DNA of 64,000 bases, taken from Xenorhabdus vietnamensis (GTDB lineage: Bacteria > Pseudomonadota > Gammaproteobacteria > Enterobacterales > Enterobacteriaceae). The position numbers were made by a program, and so were the translations under genes. This document shows positions 1 through 7,357 of this stretch, in pieces. How positions within the stretch are numbered: position 1 is the stretch's first letter; every line of letters begins with the position of its first letter. The notes below the pieces were generated by a model. It saw only the letters and a list, made by a program, of their open reading frames with translations, was not told the DNA's origin and searched no databases. The DNA lies in contig NZ_MUBJ01000001.1 in assembly GCF_002127535.1 (NCBI RefSeq), forward strand, positions 1-64,000. Direction: 5' to 3'.

Positions 1-2
1 CA

Positions 3-116
3 ATAGAACAGATTTTACATTGGTCAGACTGGAGACGGCGGCATCAATACCGGGCGCAACTATGTCACTATCGCCGCCGGGGAGATCATCGGCTTACAGA
101 GCAATTACGGCTGTAG
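3..116 (+). pseudogene. C-terminal fragment of a transposase (tentative)
   Basis: An open frame entering from the left window edge ends at a TAG at 114-116. Its basic, Trp/Arg/His-rich end (HWSDWRRRHQYRAQ...CHYRRR) resembles the C-termini of some IS transposases. The family cannot be fixed from 37 residues, and the gene may be intact outside the window. It fits the debris-rich character of this edge. Confidence 0.35.
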
Positions 117-186
117 TACTAGTTTAAGACTAAAAAACAGCCACTTTTCTTCTGCAACTTGGATAAATGAAAATCAATGATACGAG

Positions 187-219
187 ATAAGTAACGGCTC
201 AAAAAAAGGAGTTACTTAT
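187..219 (+). promoter_or_regulatory. Stem that would sequester the start codon of the ArdC-like gene
   Basis: A perfect 9-bp inverted repeat (ATAAGTAAC at 187-195, GTTACTTAT at 211-219) encloses the purine-rich ribosome binding site AAAAGGA in its loop. The 3' arm reaches into the ATG at 218. In mRNA this would pair the start codon and present the Shine-Dalgarno in a loop, suggesting translational control. The function is inferred from structure only. Confidence 0.5.
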
Positions 220-502
220 GAAAAAGCCAAGATCGAGTGCAGGACGCACTACAGCAAAAACAGACCAGCAAAACGAAATACTAAATCGACTATTTGATTA
301 CTTTTCAAAACCAAAGGGTGAAAAAACAACTTCAGACAATGATATTGATGTGAGCTTTTACAGCTCGACACTTAATGCGTTACCCCGAAACTTTCACTAC
401 AATAATTACAACGGCGTCAACATTATAATGCGGCTTCAAGCTCAAGAAGAATCAGCAACCAAAGTACCAATTTATTCAACGTTCAAACAAGCCGCAGCCC
501 TA
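218..502 (+). pseudogene. ArdC-like antirestriction protein, N-terminal fragment
   Basis: The first ~95 residues match the N-terminal ssDNA-binding (DUF1738) domain of ArdC-type antirestriction proteins: the ...NYNGVNIIMRL... segment followed by ...YSTFKQAAAL. Family members continue into a zincin-like metallopeptidase domain, absent here. At about 502 the reading frame runs into an IS630-type transposase on the opposite strand, so the last ~30 residues of the open frame are antisense transposase sequence. ArdC-like genes are common ICE and plasmid cargo that blunt host restriction on entry. This copy is broken and probably non-functional. Confidence 0.6.
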
Positions 503-745
503 GCTGTCAGAACCACCGTTTTCAGGCGTGAACTTTTCCTGAGCGATAAAGTTCTTCAAATGGCGACTTACTGTGCCTTCATGAATACGTAAGGCTTGGG
601 CTATCATCGGGGCAGCCCAGCCCCCAGGAGCCAATAGAACAGTGTTGATGCGGTCACAGACTCGGCTGTCACGAGTCGTACTATGCATCAATTCGAGGGA
701 TTTCTTTTGGTTTTCTGTTAGATGAATTTTTATGGATGTAATCAT
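503..745 (-). pseudogene. IS630-family transposase, N-terminal fragment
   Basis: On the minus strand an ATG at 745 opens ~80 residues typical of IS630 transposase N-termini: a helix-turn-helix with RDSRVCDRINTVLLA, then MIAQALRIHEGTVSRHL, ending in PENGGSDS. The DDE catalytic region, normally another 200 or more residues, is missing because the sequence switches to the ArdC-like gene at about 502/503. The element was therefore inserted and later deleted, or two islands recombined here. No intact terminal inverted repeats were identified. Confidence 0.7.
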
Positions 746-904
746 GATCTGATACGGATATAAAATTAAACATCACACATCTTCAATGATGACGAGTATA
801 TTTGCTTGAACCCAGAGTAACAAAAGTATCAGATTGCACCTGAACTAATATAAATTACTGCTTGATCGTCTCATTCTAATTGATTAGCGTAGTCAGACTT
901 ATCA

Positions 905-1018
905 ATGATCCGGTCGCTTGTCAGGATCGCCCTCGGGCAGCGACACGAACACTCCTGTAGCCTGCAAGGGAGTACACATTGTGTGGTACATCTGCACCCC
1001 TTTGGAAGCAGATATCAT
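905..1018 (-). ncRNA. Structured RNA candidate with three hairpins (copy 1)
   Basis: Read on the minus strand, this ~110-nt stretch aligns closely with plus-strand 8588-8702. Three short stems are kept in both copies: ATCTGC/GCAGAT (990-995 with 1008-1013), ACTCC/GGAGT (951-955 with 969-973) and TCGC/GCGA (927-930 with 940-943). Sequence differences fall mainly in loops, and no convincing protein is encoded. Phage-type immunity or antisense RNAs such as C4 of P1/P7 are one possibility, but I cannot confirm family membership. It lies in the 746-1140 gap, which holds no gene. Confidence 0.45.
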
Positions 1019-1072
1019 CGCTATTGATGATGAAGGTTTTTTTCAATTCATCTCTGACCAACAGGTCAGTCA

Positions 1073-1122
1073 CCCGGACGGGGAATGTCTTCCCGTCGGG
1101 CAGAGATTCTCCGTCTTTTTTT
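1073..1122 (+). promoter_or_regulatory. H-type pseudoknot leader with T-run (1 of 4)
   Basis: Stem 1 pairs 1073-1082 with 1092-1100 (CCCGGACGGG/CCCGTCGGG, one bulge). Stem 2 pairs 1083-1090 with 1102-1109 (GAATGTCT/AGAGATTC, one mismatch). The two stems interleave in the order S1-S2-S1'-S2', with loops of 0-1 nt, followed by a T-run and then the AAGGAG of the gene at 1141. The same architecture recurs upstream of the genes at 1730, 2678 and 3710. Placement among antirestriction and relaxase genes recalls the computationally described STAXI motif; identity is not established. Confidence 0.5.
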
Positions 1123-1140
1123 ATCGAGAAGGAGAATTTC

Positions 1141-1608
1141 ATGCCCAACAACGAACTGATTCAGGTGGATAGTCTGTCACTGTCTGCGGCATTTCCTCAT
1201 TCAACCTCACTGGAGCGGCTGGTACTGAGCTTTTTGCTGGCCGATACGGCGTTCAAATTAGGCGGGGATTACCCACCTGATGACTGGACAAGCCAGTCAA
1301 CAGATGACCGGCTGGCCTATATGGTGCCGACAGCGAAGAAAACGTATTCGGTTTTCCTGCCAGAAACCGCATTCAGCGTCACGCTCTCAGCGGAGGCGTT
1401 TGGTCTGGCTGTGACGTTGGTACTGTTAACCCGTATCGCCGTGCTGGATGAATCCGGGGCGACCGCTTTCCGCTTCAGTGCCCTGCGGGAATATGCGCAA
1501 CACCATCCGGAAGAGGGGCTGATCAACTCAGCACTCACACTGAAGTTTGAGGAAGACATTGTCTGTCCGTCATTGATTCATACCCAACATAATAACAATC
1601 CACAATAA
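1141..1608 (+). CDS. ICE-associated protein of unknown function
   Basis: A 155-residue soluble protein. The start was placed at the ATG at 1141, 6 nt after AAGGAG, rather than at an upstream in-frame ATG that lies inside the leader structure. It has no signal peptide, no long hydrophobic helix and no catalytic motif I recognise; the middle is Ala/Val/Leu-rich and the C-terminus ends in a His/Asn-rich tail. It is the first gene of a same-strand run (1141-4393) that accompanies relaxase-end modules of SPI-7/PFGI-1-type ICEs. A role in ICE maintenance or host interference is a guess from context. Confidence 0.55.
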   Translation: MPNNELIQVDSLSLSAAFPHSTSLERLVLSFLLADTAFKLGGDYPPDDWTSQSTDDRLAYMVPTAKKTYSVFLPETAFSVTLSAEAFGLAVTLVLLTRIAVLDESGATAFRFSALREYAQHHPEEGLINSALTLKFEEDIVCPSLIHTQHNNNPQ

Positions 1609-1654
1609 CGTTATCAGCCTATGAGGTTGTTAACCCTTTTCTTTAGCGCCTGAC

Positions 1655-1700
1655 CGGGGAGCCGACAACACCTTCCCGTATTGGGTGGGTGTTGTCTTTT
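1655..1700 (+). promoter_or_regulatory. H-type pseudoknot leader with T-run (2 of 4)
   Basis: Stem 1: CGGGGAG (1655-1661) with CTTCCCG (1672-1678), 7 bp including one G-U. Stem 2: GACAACAC (1664-1671) with GTGTTGTC (1689-1696), 8 bp perfect. Loop 1 is 2 nt, there is no gap between the stems, and loop 3 is 10 nt, which is textbook H-type geometry. A T4 run follows, then AAGGAG and the ATG at 1730. Stem 2 plus the T-run alone could also act as an intrinsic terminator, so a switch between the two forms is possible. Confidence 0.55.
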
Positions 1701-1729
1701 ATTGACGTCAAATCAAGGAGAGCAACACC

Positions 1730-2272
1730 ATGAACCCGATTTTTTTACCTACGCCGGAGAGCTCGACACCGGCCTCGCAGGAAGACATTTTTACTGTGCA
1801 GGTTACTGGCCTAATGCAGCATCCCCAACGGCTTCAATCGCTGCGGGAGGAAACCCTGACCGTGTGTGAGACCACCTCCGTCACCGAAGTGGTACAGCGG
1901 CTGAAAGTGATCCATCTTTTGGGTGACTGGCTGATACCGGAAATACCCTCTGCGCAGTGCCGGCGGGCGTTTTTTCCACTGACTGTCATGATTTATGACG
2001 CCAAAGATAACAAGGTACTCGGTGGCCGCTTTTATGACGAAATCGTCTGGGCGCAGCCGGTCACAGTGACGTCAGAACGTCTGTCGCTGGAGCAGAAACA
2101 ATTGCGCTTGTGTCAGTCAGCCACGTTTGAGTTGAGCTGGCAGAATGCAGAGGCGGCCCGTGTCTTGTGGCATGAGGCGAATTTACTGTCGTTGCATGTG
2201 GTGTCGCCCGATTATCAACAGCATCATGAAATCCAGGACATTCTCCGACACGGTACAACCGTCAGAGTGTGA
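1730..2272 (+). CDS. ICE-associated protein of unknown function
   Basis: A 180-residue protein starting at an ATG with AAGGAG 9 nt upstream. No transmembrane segment, signal peptide or recognised catalytic motif is visible. It is separated by 15 nt from the CbtA-like gene that follows, and that gap holds only a ribosome binding site, so the two are almost certainly co-transcribed. It might act as partner or antitoxin for that toxin, but it does not resemble the CbeA/YeeU antitoxin family in length or motif. The pairing is positional inference only. Confidence 0.55.
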   Translation: MNPIFLPTPESSTPASQEDIFTVQVTGLMQHPQRLQSLREETLTVCETTSVTEVVQRLKVIHLLGDWLIPEIPSAQCRRAFFPLTVMIYDAKDNKVLGGRFYDEIVWAQPVTVTSERLSLEQKQLRLCQSATFELSWQNAEAARVLWHEANLLSLHVVSPDYQQHHEIQDILRHGTTVRV

Positions 2273-2287
2273 AGGAGAGGTATCACT

Positions 2288-2584
2288 ATGGAACCTTTAC
2301 GTTTAACGATCTGGCAGATGATTGCCGCCGCGCTGCTGAAACGTCATTTTGGCCTGAGCTTGAACGATACGGCACTGTGTGAAACCGATACCGTGACTGA
2401 ACTCATCGCCCACGGTGTCCTGCCGTCGGAAGCTATTAACGAGTTGGTGGATAAATACGACTTAACCCGACTAAACACGCAGGTTATCCCACGCAGTACG
2501 CCTTATCTGGGTATCCACGATGAACTGACGGTCATTTTTGACAGCGGTCTGGCTGAAATGCTGTTCAGGCAAGCCAAACTGTAA
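2288..2584 (+). CDS. CbtA (YeeV)-family toxin-like protein
   Basis: A 98-residue protein whose first ~60 residues match the CbtA/YeeV/YpjF pattern: LTIWQMIAAALLKRHFG followed by LSLNDTALCE and a stretch ending ...NELVDKYDLTR. In E. coli, CbtA inhibits the cytoskeletal proteins FtsZ and MreB and is opposed by CbeA (type IV toxin-antitoxin). The C-terminal part diverges from E. coli CbtA. The expected cbeA-type gene is not present immediately upstream; a 180-residue unknown protein is there instead. CbtA-like genes recur in SPI-7-type ICEs and prophages. Toxicity is not shown by the sequence. Confidence 0.6.
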   Translation: MEPLRLTIWQMIAAALLKRHFGLSLNDTALCETDTVTELIAHGVLPSEAINELVDKYDLTRLNTQVIPRSTPYLGIHDELTVIFDSGLAEMLFRQAKL

Positions 2585-2601
2585 CCCTTTTTTCAATCTA
2601 T

Positions 2602-2655
2602 CCCATCGGGAGGAACTGCGCCCCGAATGGGTCGGCTCCTCCTGTTTATTTTTAT
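2602..2655 (+). promoter_or_regulatory. H-type pseudoknot leader with T-rich tail (3 of 4)
   Basis: Stem 1: CCCATCGGG (2602-2610) with CCCGAATGGG (2622-2631), one bulge. Stem 2: 2611-2618 (AGGAACTG) with 2633-2640 (CGGCTCCT), one mismatch. Interleaving, near-zero loops and the following T-rich stretch repeat the pattern seen before the genes at 1141, 1730 and 3710. GGAGGA/TCCTCC could form an alternative simple hairpin. It sits directly before the ribosome binding site of the gene at 2678. Confidence 0.45.
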
Positions 2656-2677
2656 CATTCAAGTGAGGAAATTAACT

Positions 2678-3601
2678 ATGGCAGAATGGGTCACCAATCA
2701 ACTGGAAGTCACCGGCAAATCCGTCTGTATTGATGTGATGCAGCAATGGGTCTGTGGGGAAGAATTCCCCCGTTACCGTCAGGCCGTATTGCAGAGCCTC
2801 CGCCTGTTTCTGGCAGGCTGTGCAGGGATACTGAAACCGACCAAACCGCAAACCTACACCCCCTATCCGGAACTGATACGGGGTACGGCAGCGCCGACCG
2901 CGCAGAATCTGGCGTTTGAACAGTGGCTGGCGTTGTTGCAGGACAATGTGTTGTTAACCACAGAAAACATGAAGCGGATTGACAGCGCATACCGTCAGTC
3001 GGGTTTAAGCCTGCTGCGCTGGGAGAATATACCGACGTCAGCGCGTGACATTATTGCCCGCATTCTGACCCGCCAGTATACCGACTGGTTCGGCGTGGTG
3101 GGCTGGTCTGATAATCCCGATATCGGCGCGTGCTGGGAGAAGCTGAGTGTTTATCCGACTTCTGCGCAGCCCTGCGATATGCTGATGATACGACCGACCC
3201 AGCTGGGCACGGAGATTAACGGCAACAGTGGCTTGCTGAAAGGCATGACCACCACGGCGCAGTTCTACGATAAGCACTATGGGCTGGAATGGCCGTTCGG
3301 TCATCATGTTCGCTGGGAACGGCGCAATGTCAGCAGCTTAACAGTGCGTTTTGACACTCCATGGGTACCGCCTTCGGCGGAACTGATGGGCGGGCTGTCA
3401 TCGGTGTTTGACTGTGAAATCCGCCACTGGTACAGCGAACCGTCAGGCCAGCTCAAAGGTTATGATTGTTATGACCAGGGTGAGCATGTGGACAGTCATA
3501 ACGGGCAGGCAGGGCGCGAAAACCGTCCGGCGTTGTATCTGGTTAACGGAGATAAGCCTGAAACGGCATTGGCATTACCTGCAATTGCCGTCGGGCAGTA
3601 A
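2678..3601 (+). CDS. DUF1281 (YubB ferredoxin-like) domain protein
   Basis: A 307-residue protein beginning MAEWVTNQLEVTGK, typical of DUF1281/YubB-type proteins carried by conjugative plasmids and ICEs. A longer open frame starts at 2627, but the ATG at 2678 follows GTGAGGA at a proper distance and the upstream part overlaps the pseudoknot leader. The C-terminal half keeps the aromatic pattern of the family (DTPWVPPSAEL...HWYSEPSG). Biochemical function is unknown for the family. The gene is monocistronic or the head of a short unit, with its own leader and another structured leader downstream. Confidence 0.65.
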   Translation: MAEWVTNQLEVTGKSVCIDVMQQWVCGEEFPRYRQAVLQSLRLFLAGCAGILKPTKPQTYTPYPELIRGTAAPTAQNLAFEQWLALLQDNVLLTTENMKRIDSAYRQSGLSLLRWENIPTSARDIIARILTRQYTDWFGVVGWSDNPDIGACWEKLSVYPTSAQPCDMLMIRPTQLGTEINGNSGLLKGMTTTAQFYDKHYGLEWPFGHHVRWERRNVSSLTVRFDTPWVPPSAELMGGLSSVFDCEIRHWYSEPSGQLKGYDCYDQGEHVDSHNGQAGRENRPALYLVNGDKPETALALPAIAVGQ

Positions 3602-3640
3602 TTCTTTGTTCAACGCAGCATCAATTTATCTTCACATCAA

Positions 3641-3686
3641 CCGAAGGGGGAAACACATTCTCCTTTCGGGGCGTGTTTTCCTTTTT
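3641..3686 (+). promoter_or_regulatory. H-type pseudoknot leader with T-run (4 of 4)
   Basis: Stem 1: CCGAAGGG (3641-3648) with CCTTTCGG (3662-3669), 8 bp including one G-U. Stem 2: GGAAACAC (3649-3656) with GTGTTTTCC (3673-3681), one bulge. A T5 run follows, and the ATG of the next gene lies ~25 nt downstream. It has the same S1-S2-S1'-S2' order as the other three leaders although the primary sequence differs, so structure rather than sequence appears to be kept. Confidence 0.5.
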
Positions 3687-3709
3687 GAGTCTTATCAGGA
3701 AAACACGCT

Positions 3710-4393
3710 ATGGCCTCTCGCTCTGACTACCAAAAAGACTTTATTTCGCTGTTTAAACAAACCGCACGCTACCACAACCGTCATCGGGTTTTTCAGGATT
3801 TCTGTAACTGTGCGATGGCAGCTATTCACAATAAATATTGTTTCAGTGAGGAACTGGAGCAGTTCTATCTGAAAACTATCAACAAATACGAACGGGAAGA
3901 TGTCGAGCGGATTGTGAAACTCTTTTCGTACACCGTGCTGGCACTGGCGGAAGAACCCTGTGATTTTCTCGGCAGTGTGTTTATGCAGCTGGAGCTGGGG
4001 AATAAGGGACTCCAGCAGTTCTTTACGCCCTGGGGTGTGGCCAGAATGATGGCCGAGATACAATTGCAGGATGTGTCCGAACAGTTGCAGACCCAGCCGT
4101 TTATCACTTTTTTAGAACCCGCCTGTGGTGCGGGTTGTATGACGCTGGCCACAGCTGAAGTGCTGAGAGGGCAGGGGCATGACCCGATGTGCAGTCTGTG
4201 GGTGTCTGCGATTGATATTGACCCGCTGGCGGCAGTGATGGCGTATATCCAGTATTCCCTGGCTGGCATTCCGGCCGCTGTGACCATCGGGGATGCCCTA
4301 CATGTTGGCGGCAGCAAACGAATACGTTACACACCGGCCCATTATCTGGGTAACTGGTCGCAACGTTTGCAGGAATATGACCAAGCGGCCTGA
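3710..4393 (+). CDS. Degenerate N6-adenine DNA methylase-like protein
   Basis: A 227-residue protein of the type annotated as N-6 DNA methylase on ICEs and plasmids. Near residues 135-150 it carries a good S-adenosylmethionine motif I (FLEPACGAGCMTLA), preceded by the helical LQQFFTPWGVARMMAE region that in type I methylases contains the TP(x)xV motif. The acidic motif (SAIDIDPLAA) follows. The catalytic (D/N)PP(Y/F) motif, expected after the GDAL segment, is missing: the chain ends soon after GDALHVGG. It may therefore bind the cofactor without methylating DNA. Confidence 0.6.
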   Translation: MASRSDYQKDFISLFKQTARYHNRHRVFQDFCNCAMAAIHNKYCFSEELEQFYLKTINKYEREDVERIVKLFSYTVLALAEEPCDFLGSVFMQLELGNKGLQQFFTPWGVARMMAEIQLQDVSEQLQTQPFITFLEPACGAGCMTLATAEVLRGQGHDPMCSLWVSAIDIDPLAAVMAYIQYSLAGIPAAVTIGDALHVGGSKRIRYTPAHYLGNWSQRLQEYDQAA

Positions 4394-4424
4394 TTTCTGT
4401 TTTCATCCTCTTTGTTTCACTACT

Positions 4425-4447
4425 GCGCCTTTCGGGGCGCTTTTTTA
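4425..4447 (+). terminator. Intrinsic terminator
   Basis: GCGCC-TTTCG-GGGCGC hairpin followed by TTTTTT, 31 bp after the methylase-like gene. It is a simple hairpin rather than the pseudoknot arrangement seen before the preceding genes. Confidence 0.8.
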
Positions 4448-4561
4448 CGTTTAAGTGTAAGTTATACAAACAATTTTTATTTTCGCAAAAAGAGTTTCTC
4501 CTTGTTTCCGATTGGGATTCACCGACACTGAGCCAAATTTGAACCCAAAGAGGAAAAGCCC

Positions 4562-5593
4562 ATGTTGGAACGTTTTAAATCCCATTTTGCCCGCCAGCCT
4601 GTGACACAATCAAAATCATCCGGACAACAACCGGAATCCCTTCGCGACAACCGGGGGTATTTCCGGCCACAAACAGTGGATGTATTGCTGGCAACGCCCT
4701 TACGCCGTCAGTTCCTGCAGCAATTATGGCAAAACAGTACGCTGCCTGAAGGGTTGTATCAGCGTTTTTATCTCGCCCCCATTAAACAATTATTGGGCAG
4801 TGTTCAGCAGGTACCCGCCGCCCCGGAAGGGAAATGGTCAGGCAGTGGCGGATTTGCTGACCTGACATTGCAATTTACCACCTGTGCCGTGCGGTTAGCG
4901 AAAGGGCATTTATTACCGCCCGGTGTGGCACCGGAAACTCAGGCAGCACAGGGGGTCTTATGGCAGGCCGTGGTATTCTGGGCGGCGTTGTTTTATCACC
5001 TGCCGTTGTTGCGGCAGCTCGAAGGGGAGCAGGAAGACGGGTATGTCTGGCAACCGGGCATCGGTACCCCCGACAAACCGTATCGTTTCCGTTTTCGCAC
5101 ACCGGAAAACATACCGTCGGTTCCTCAGGAAGTGTTGCTGGCTGCCTGTCTGTTACCGGAAAAGGCCATGATGTGGCTGGTGACCGTACCGGAAGTCTGG
5201 CATTGTCTGATGCAGCATCTCAATGGGCGTCCCTCTACCGTCCCGCTGATAGATGCATTGCTTCAGGATGCCGCCGGGCAGATTCATTCCCCTTTGTGGG
5301 TGAAACAGGTGGTTTCCCCGTCTCCGGTGAAGGAGACGGCGTTCTCTTTTGAATGCAATCCGGTGCCGGAAACGACATCCACGCCTCCTGTCAGTGCAAT
5401 CACAAGCCCGCTGCCATCCGCGTCTGACGACACCCTGACATTATTGTCATTATTTCAGTCACCTGATGACTCTTCGCGGCAAAACAAGGGAAAAAATCAC
5501 CACCACGACTCGAAACTGACCAAACGGCCGGTACGGGAGAAAGAAAGTATTGCCACTGACAGTCACCTGCATTCATCATTTAAAGATAAATAA
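4562..5593 (+). CDS. TraI_2/MobH-type ICE relaxase, degenerate and short
   Basis: A 343-residue protein similar to the TraI_2 domain of MobH relaxases of PFGI-1/SPI-7-class ICEs: DVLLATPLRRQFLQQLWQ, then ...YLAPIKQLL... and ...LLPPGVAPETQAAQGVLWQ. These relaxases nick DNA with an HD-type metal site. Here the usual HPGGLLDH-like motif reads GSGGFADL (about residues 97-104) and the usual LLHDIGK-like motif reads LFYHLPLL, so the metal-binding His/Asp set is largely gone. The protein is also about half the usual ~600 residues, lacking most of the TraI_2_C region. It is probably inactive or an accessory paralogue. The adjacent recombinase gene matches the usual relaxase-recombinase order at ICE ends. 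Confidence 0.7.
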   Translation: MLERFKSHFARQPVTQSKSSGQQPESLRDNRGYFRPQTVDVLLATPLRRQFLQQLWQNSTLPEGLYQRFYLAPIKQLLGSVQQVPAAPEGKWSGSGGFADLTLQFTTCAVRLAKGHLLPPGVAPETQAAQGVLWQAVVFWAALFYHLPLLRQLEGEQEDGYVWQPGIGTPDKPYRFRFRTPENIPSVPQEVLLAACLLPEKAMMWLVTVPEVWHCLMQHLNGRPSTVPLIDALLQDAAGQIHSPLWVKQVVSPSPVKETAFSFECNPVPETTSTPPVSAITSPLPSASDDTLTLLSLFQSPDDSSRQNKGKNHHHDSKLTKRPVREKESIATDSHLHSSFKDK

Positions 5594-5680
5594 TTCAAAT
5601 GGTTATTTGTATTTTATTGCCGCGAATCGTTTTTGGACAGGAAACGGCAGGATGGCATGATGATCTGAGGAAAAAATAAC

Positions 5681-6709
5681 ATGTTGCACACAGCAGAAAC
5701 CCTCAGTTGGGAAGCGTTATTAGAAGAGTACTTTTTTTCACATATCCTGAGACCGGACACCGAGTGGAGTTATCGTAAGGTCACGCGGGGTTTTACCCGG
5801 TTTATGGGGGAAGCGGCATCACCGGCGCAGATCATTTACCGGGATGTGCTGCGGTGGCGGCGTCATCTTCTGGTGGAAAAAAAACAGTCGAGCCATACCT
5901 GGAATAATAAGGTGGCCCACCTGCGGGCCATTTTTAATTTCGGCATGGAGCGAAAACTGCTGCCCCATACCGAGAACCCGTTTAACAATGCGGTGGTTAA
6001 AAAAGAGAAGAAAAAGAAGAAGATTTTGAGCAAATCACAGATAACCCGCATTAATCTGTTGATGGGGAAGTTTGCTGAAGAAGAAAGAACTGAGGTTACT
6101 CCACGGGGAGGGCGTTGTGCCCTGTATCCGACCTGGTATTGGTCAACGGTACTGACGACATTGCGCTTTACGGGCATGCGCCAGAACCAGTTACTGCACT
6201 TGAGGCTGCGGGATATTAATCTGGAAAGCAATTATATTGAACTGGGACTGGAAGGCAGTAAAAACCACTGTGAATGGGAGATACCGATTGTTCAGCCACT
6301 CAAACCCCGGCTGGCACAACTCGTGGCAAGGGCGATGGCTGCCTGTGCTGAAGGCAACGATCCGATTTTCGATCTCAGCCGGTTAAGTGTGCCACACCCA
6401 AGCCGGCTTTCCCGTTACAAATATGATATCAACCGGGAAAAACAACAGCTCCGTTCTTTCTTCCGTCGGTTGTCCAGAGAGTGCGGCTTTGCAGTTTCTC
6501 CCCATCGTTTTCGTCATACGGTGGCCACGACACTGATGAAATCGCCGGATCGTAATCTGCCGCTGGTGAAACGATTACTGGGGCATCGTAATGTGGCGAC
6601 CACGATGGAATACATTGATCTTGATATGGAAGTGACGGGCAAAGTACTGGAGCGGGAACTGGGGTTGTATACTGATTTTGTTGATGAGCATGCCGATGAG
6701 AATGAATAA
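5681..6709 (+). CDS. Tyrosine recombinase/integrase at the ICE relaxase end
   Basis: A 342-residue site-specific recombinase. The catalytic signature is intact: Arg in RFTGMRQNQLL (about residue 169), HRFRH (HxxR, about residues 275-279), GH in LLGHRNVATT, and the nucleophile Tyr in MEYIDLD (about residue 311). An N-terminal SAM-like core-binding region spans roughly residues 10-100, and a Lys-rich stretch (KKEKKKKK) links it to the catalytic domain. It lies 87 bp after the relaxase-like gene and ~350 bp before the tRNA-Phe-derived repeat at 7064. It could serve excision of the ICE or dimer resolution; which one is not evident. Confidence 0.8.
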   Translation: MLHTAETLSWEALLEEYFFSHILRPDTEWSYRKVTRGFTRFMGEAASPAQIIYRDVLRWRRHLLVEKKQSSHTWNNKVAHLRAIFNFGMERKLLPHTENPFNNAVVKKEKKKKKILSKSQITRINLLMGKFAEEERTEVTPRGGRCALYPTWYWSTVLTTLRFTGMRQNQLLHLRLRDINLESNYIELGLEGSKNHCEWEIPIVQPLKPRLAQLVARAMAACAEGNDPIFDLSRLSVPHPSRLSRYKYDINREKQQLRSFFRRLSRECGFAVSPHRFRHTVATTLMKSPDRNLPLVKRLLGHRNVATTMEYIDLDMEVTGKVLERELGLYTDFVDEHADENE

Positions 6710-6731
6710 AACGGCGTAAACGTAAAAAAGA

Positions 6732-6782
6732 CAGGGCAGGTCTCAGACAGGATTGAGGTGGAGGTGTGAGTGAACTGCCCTG
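6732..6782. terminator. Long-loop inverted repeat after the recombinase
   Basis: CAGGGCAG (6732-6739) pairs with CTGCCCTG (6775-6782) across a 35-nt loop, starting 22 bp after the recombinase stop. No T-run follows, so termination would need Rho or this is a protein site. A second hairpin, AGGGTA..CTGTT/AACAG..TACCCT, lies at 6899-6924. The remainder of 6710-7357 is AT-rich without a gene, apart from the att repeat at 7064. Confidence 0.35.
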
Positions 6783-7063
6783 CATCAATAGGGATATGGT
6801 ATGAAAAAAATGGCTAATTCCGATGCTCTATCCCGTGATAGTTTTCACCTTACTTGACATCAGAATCAATTACTGAAATCATTATCTTAAACGAGAAAAG
6901 GGTAACTGTTAAAACAGCTACCCTGTCATCTTGTCTTAAATGTTCTTCTCAACTAAACAGTACAAATTGAACTGATTAGGCTTTAACATTTAATTAACTA
7001 TTGATTCTTTTTCGCGCTTTTGTCAGGAAATTTAACAACCTAGGACAAACCCGCATGGAAACT

Positions 7064-7085
7064 TGGTGCCGGAGGCGGAATCGAA
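7064..7085 (+). repeat. att site: duplicate of the 3' end of tRNA-Phe
   Basis: TGGTGCCGGAGGCGGAATCGAA repeats the 3' end of tRNA-Phe at 22468-22490 in the same orientation, with one C missing. This is the usual footprint of integration by a P4-type integrase into a tRNA 3' end, and it marks the left end of a ~15.4-kb island. ICE sequence continues to its left, so it is also the junction between two islands stacked at the same tRNA gene. Confidence 0.85.
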
Positions 7086-7357
7086 AAACATGATAACTTG
7101 TTGAATAATAAAAGCCTATAACCTTGCCTTCCTTTTATGCCCCTTTTAATGCCCCTAAGTTTTTTTGCTTGCTTTTTATTCTATATCTGACTGATTTTTA
7201 TTATTTATATTACTAATTGTGTGCTTTTAAATCATCTTAAAGCAAAAAAGCCGTGAGGGTTAAAAATGGTCAAATTAGGCTGCCATTTTGATCTCAGGGC
7301 TTGATATAAAAAATATTCATTTTTACGAAGTCGATCACAAATTAAAGCGGGTTATTC

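Noticed and set aside
921..1151. 76-residue minus-strand ORF
   Set aside because: Covers the structured element and the pseudoknot leader, lacks a ribosome binding site and shows no protein signature.
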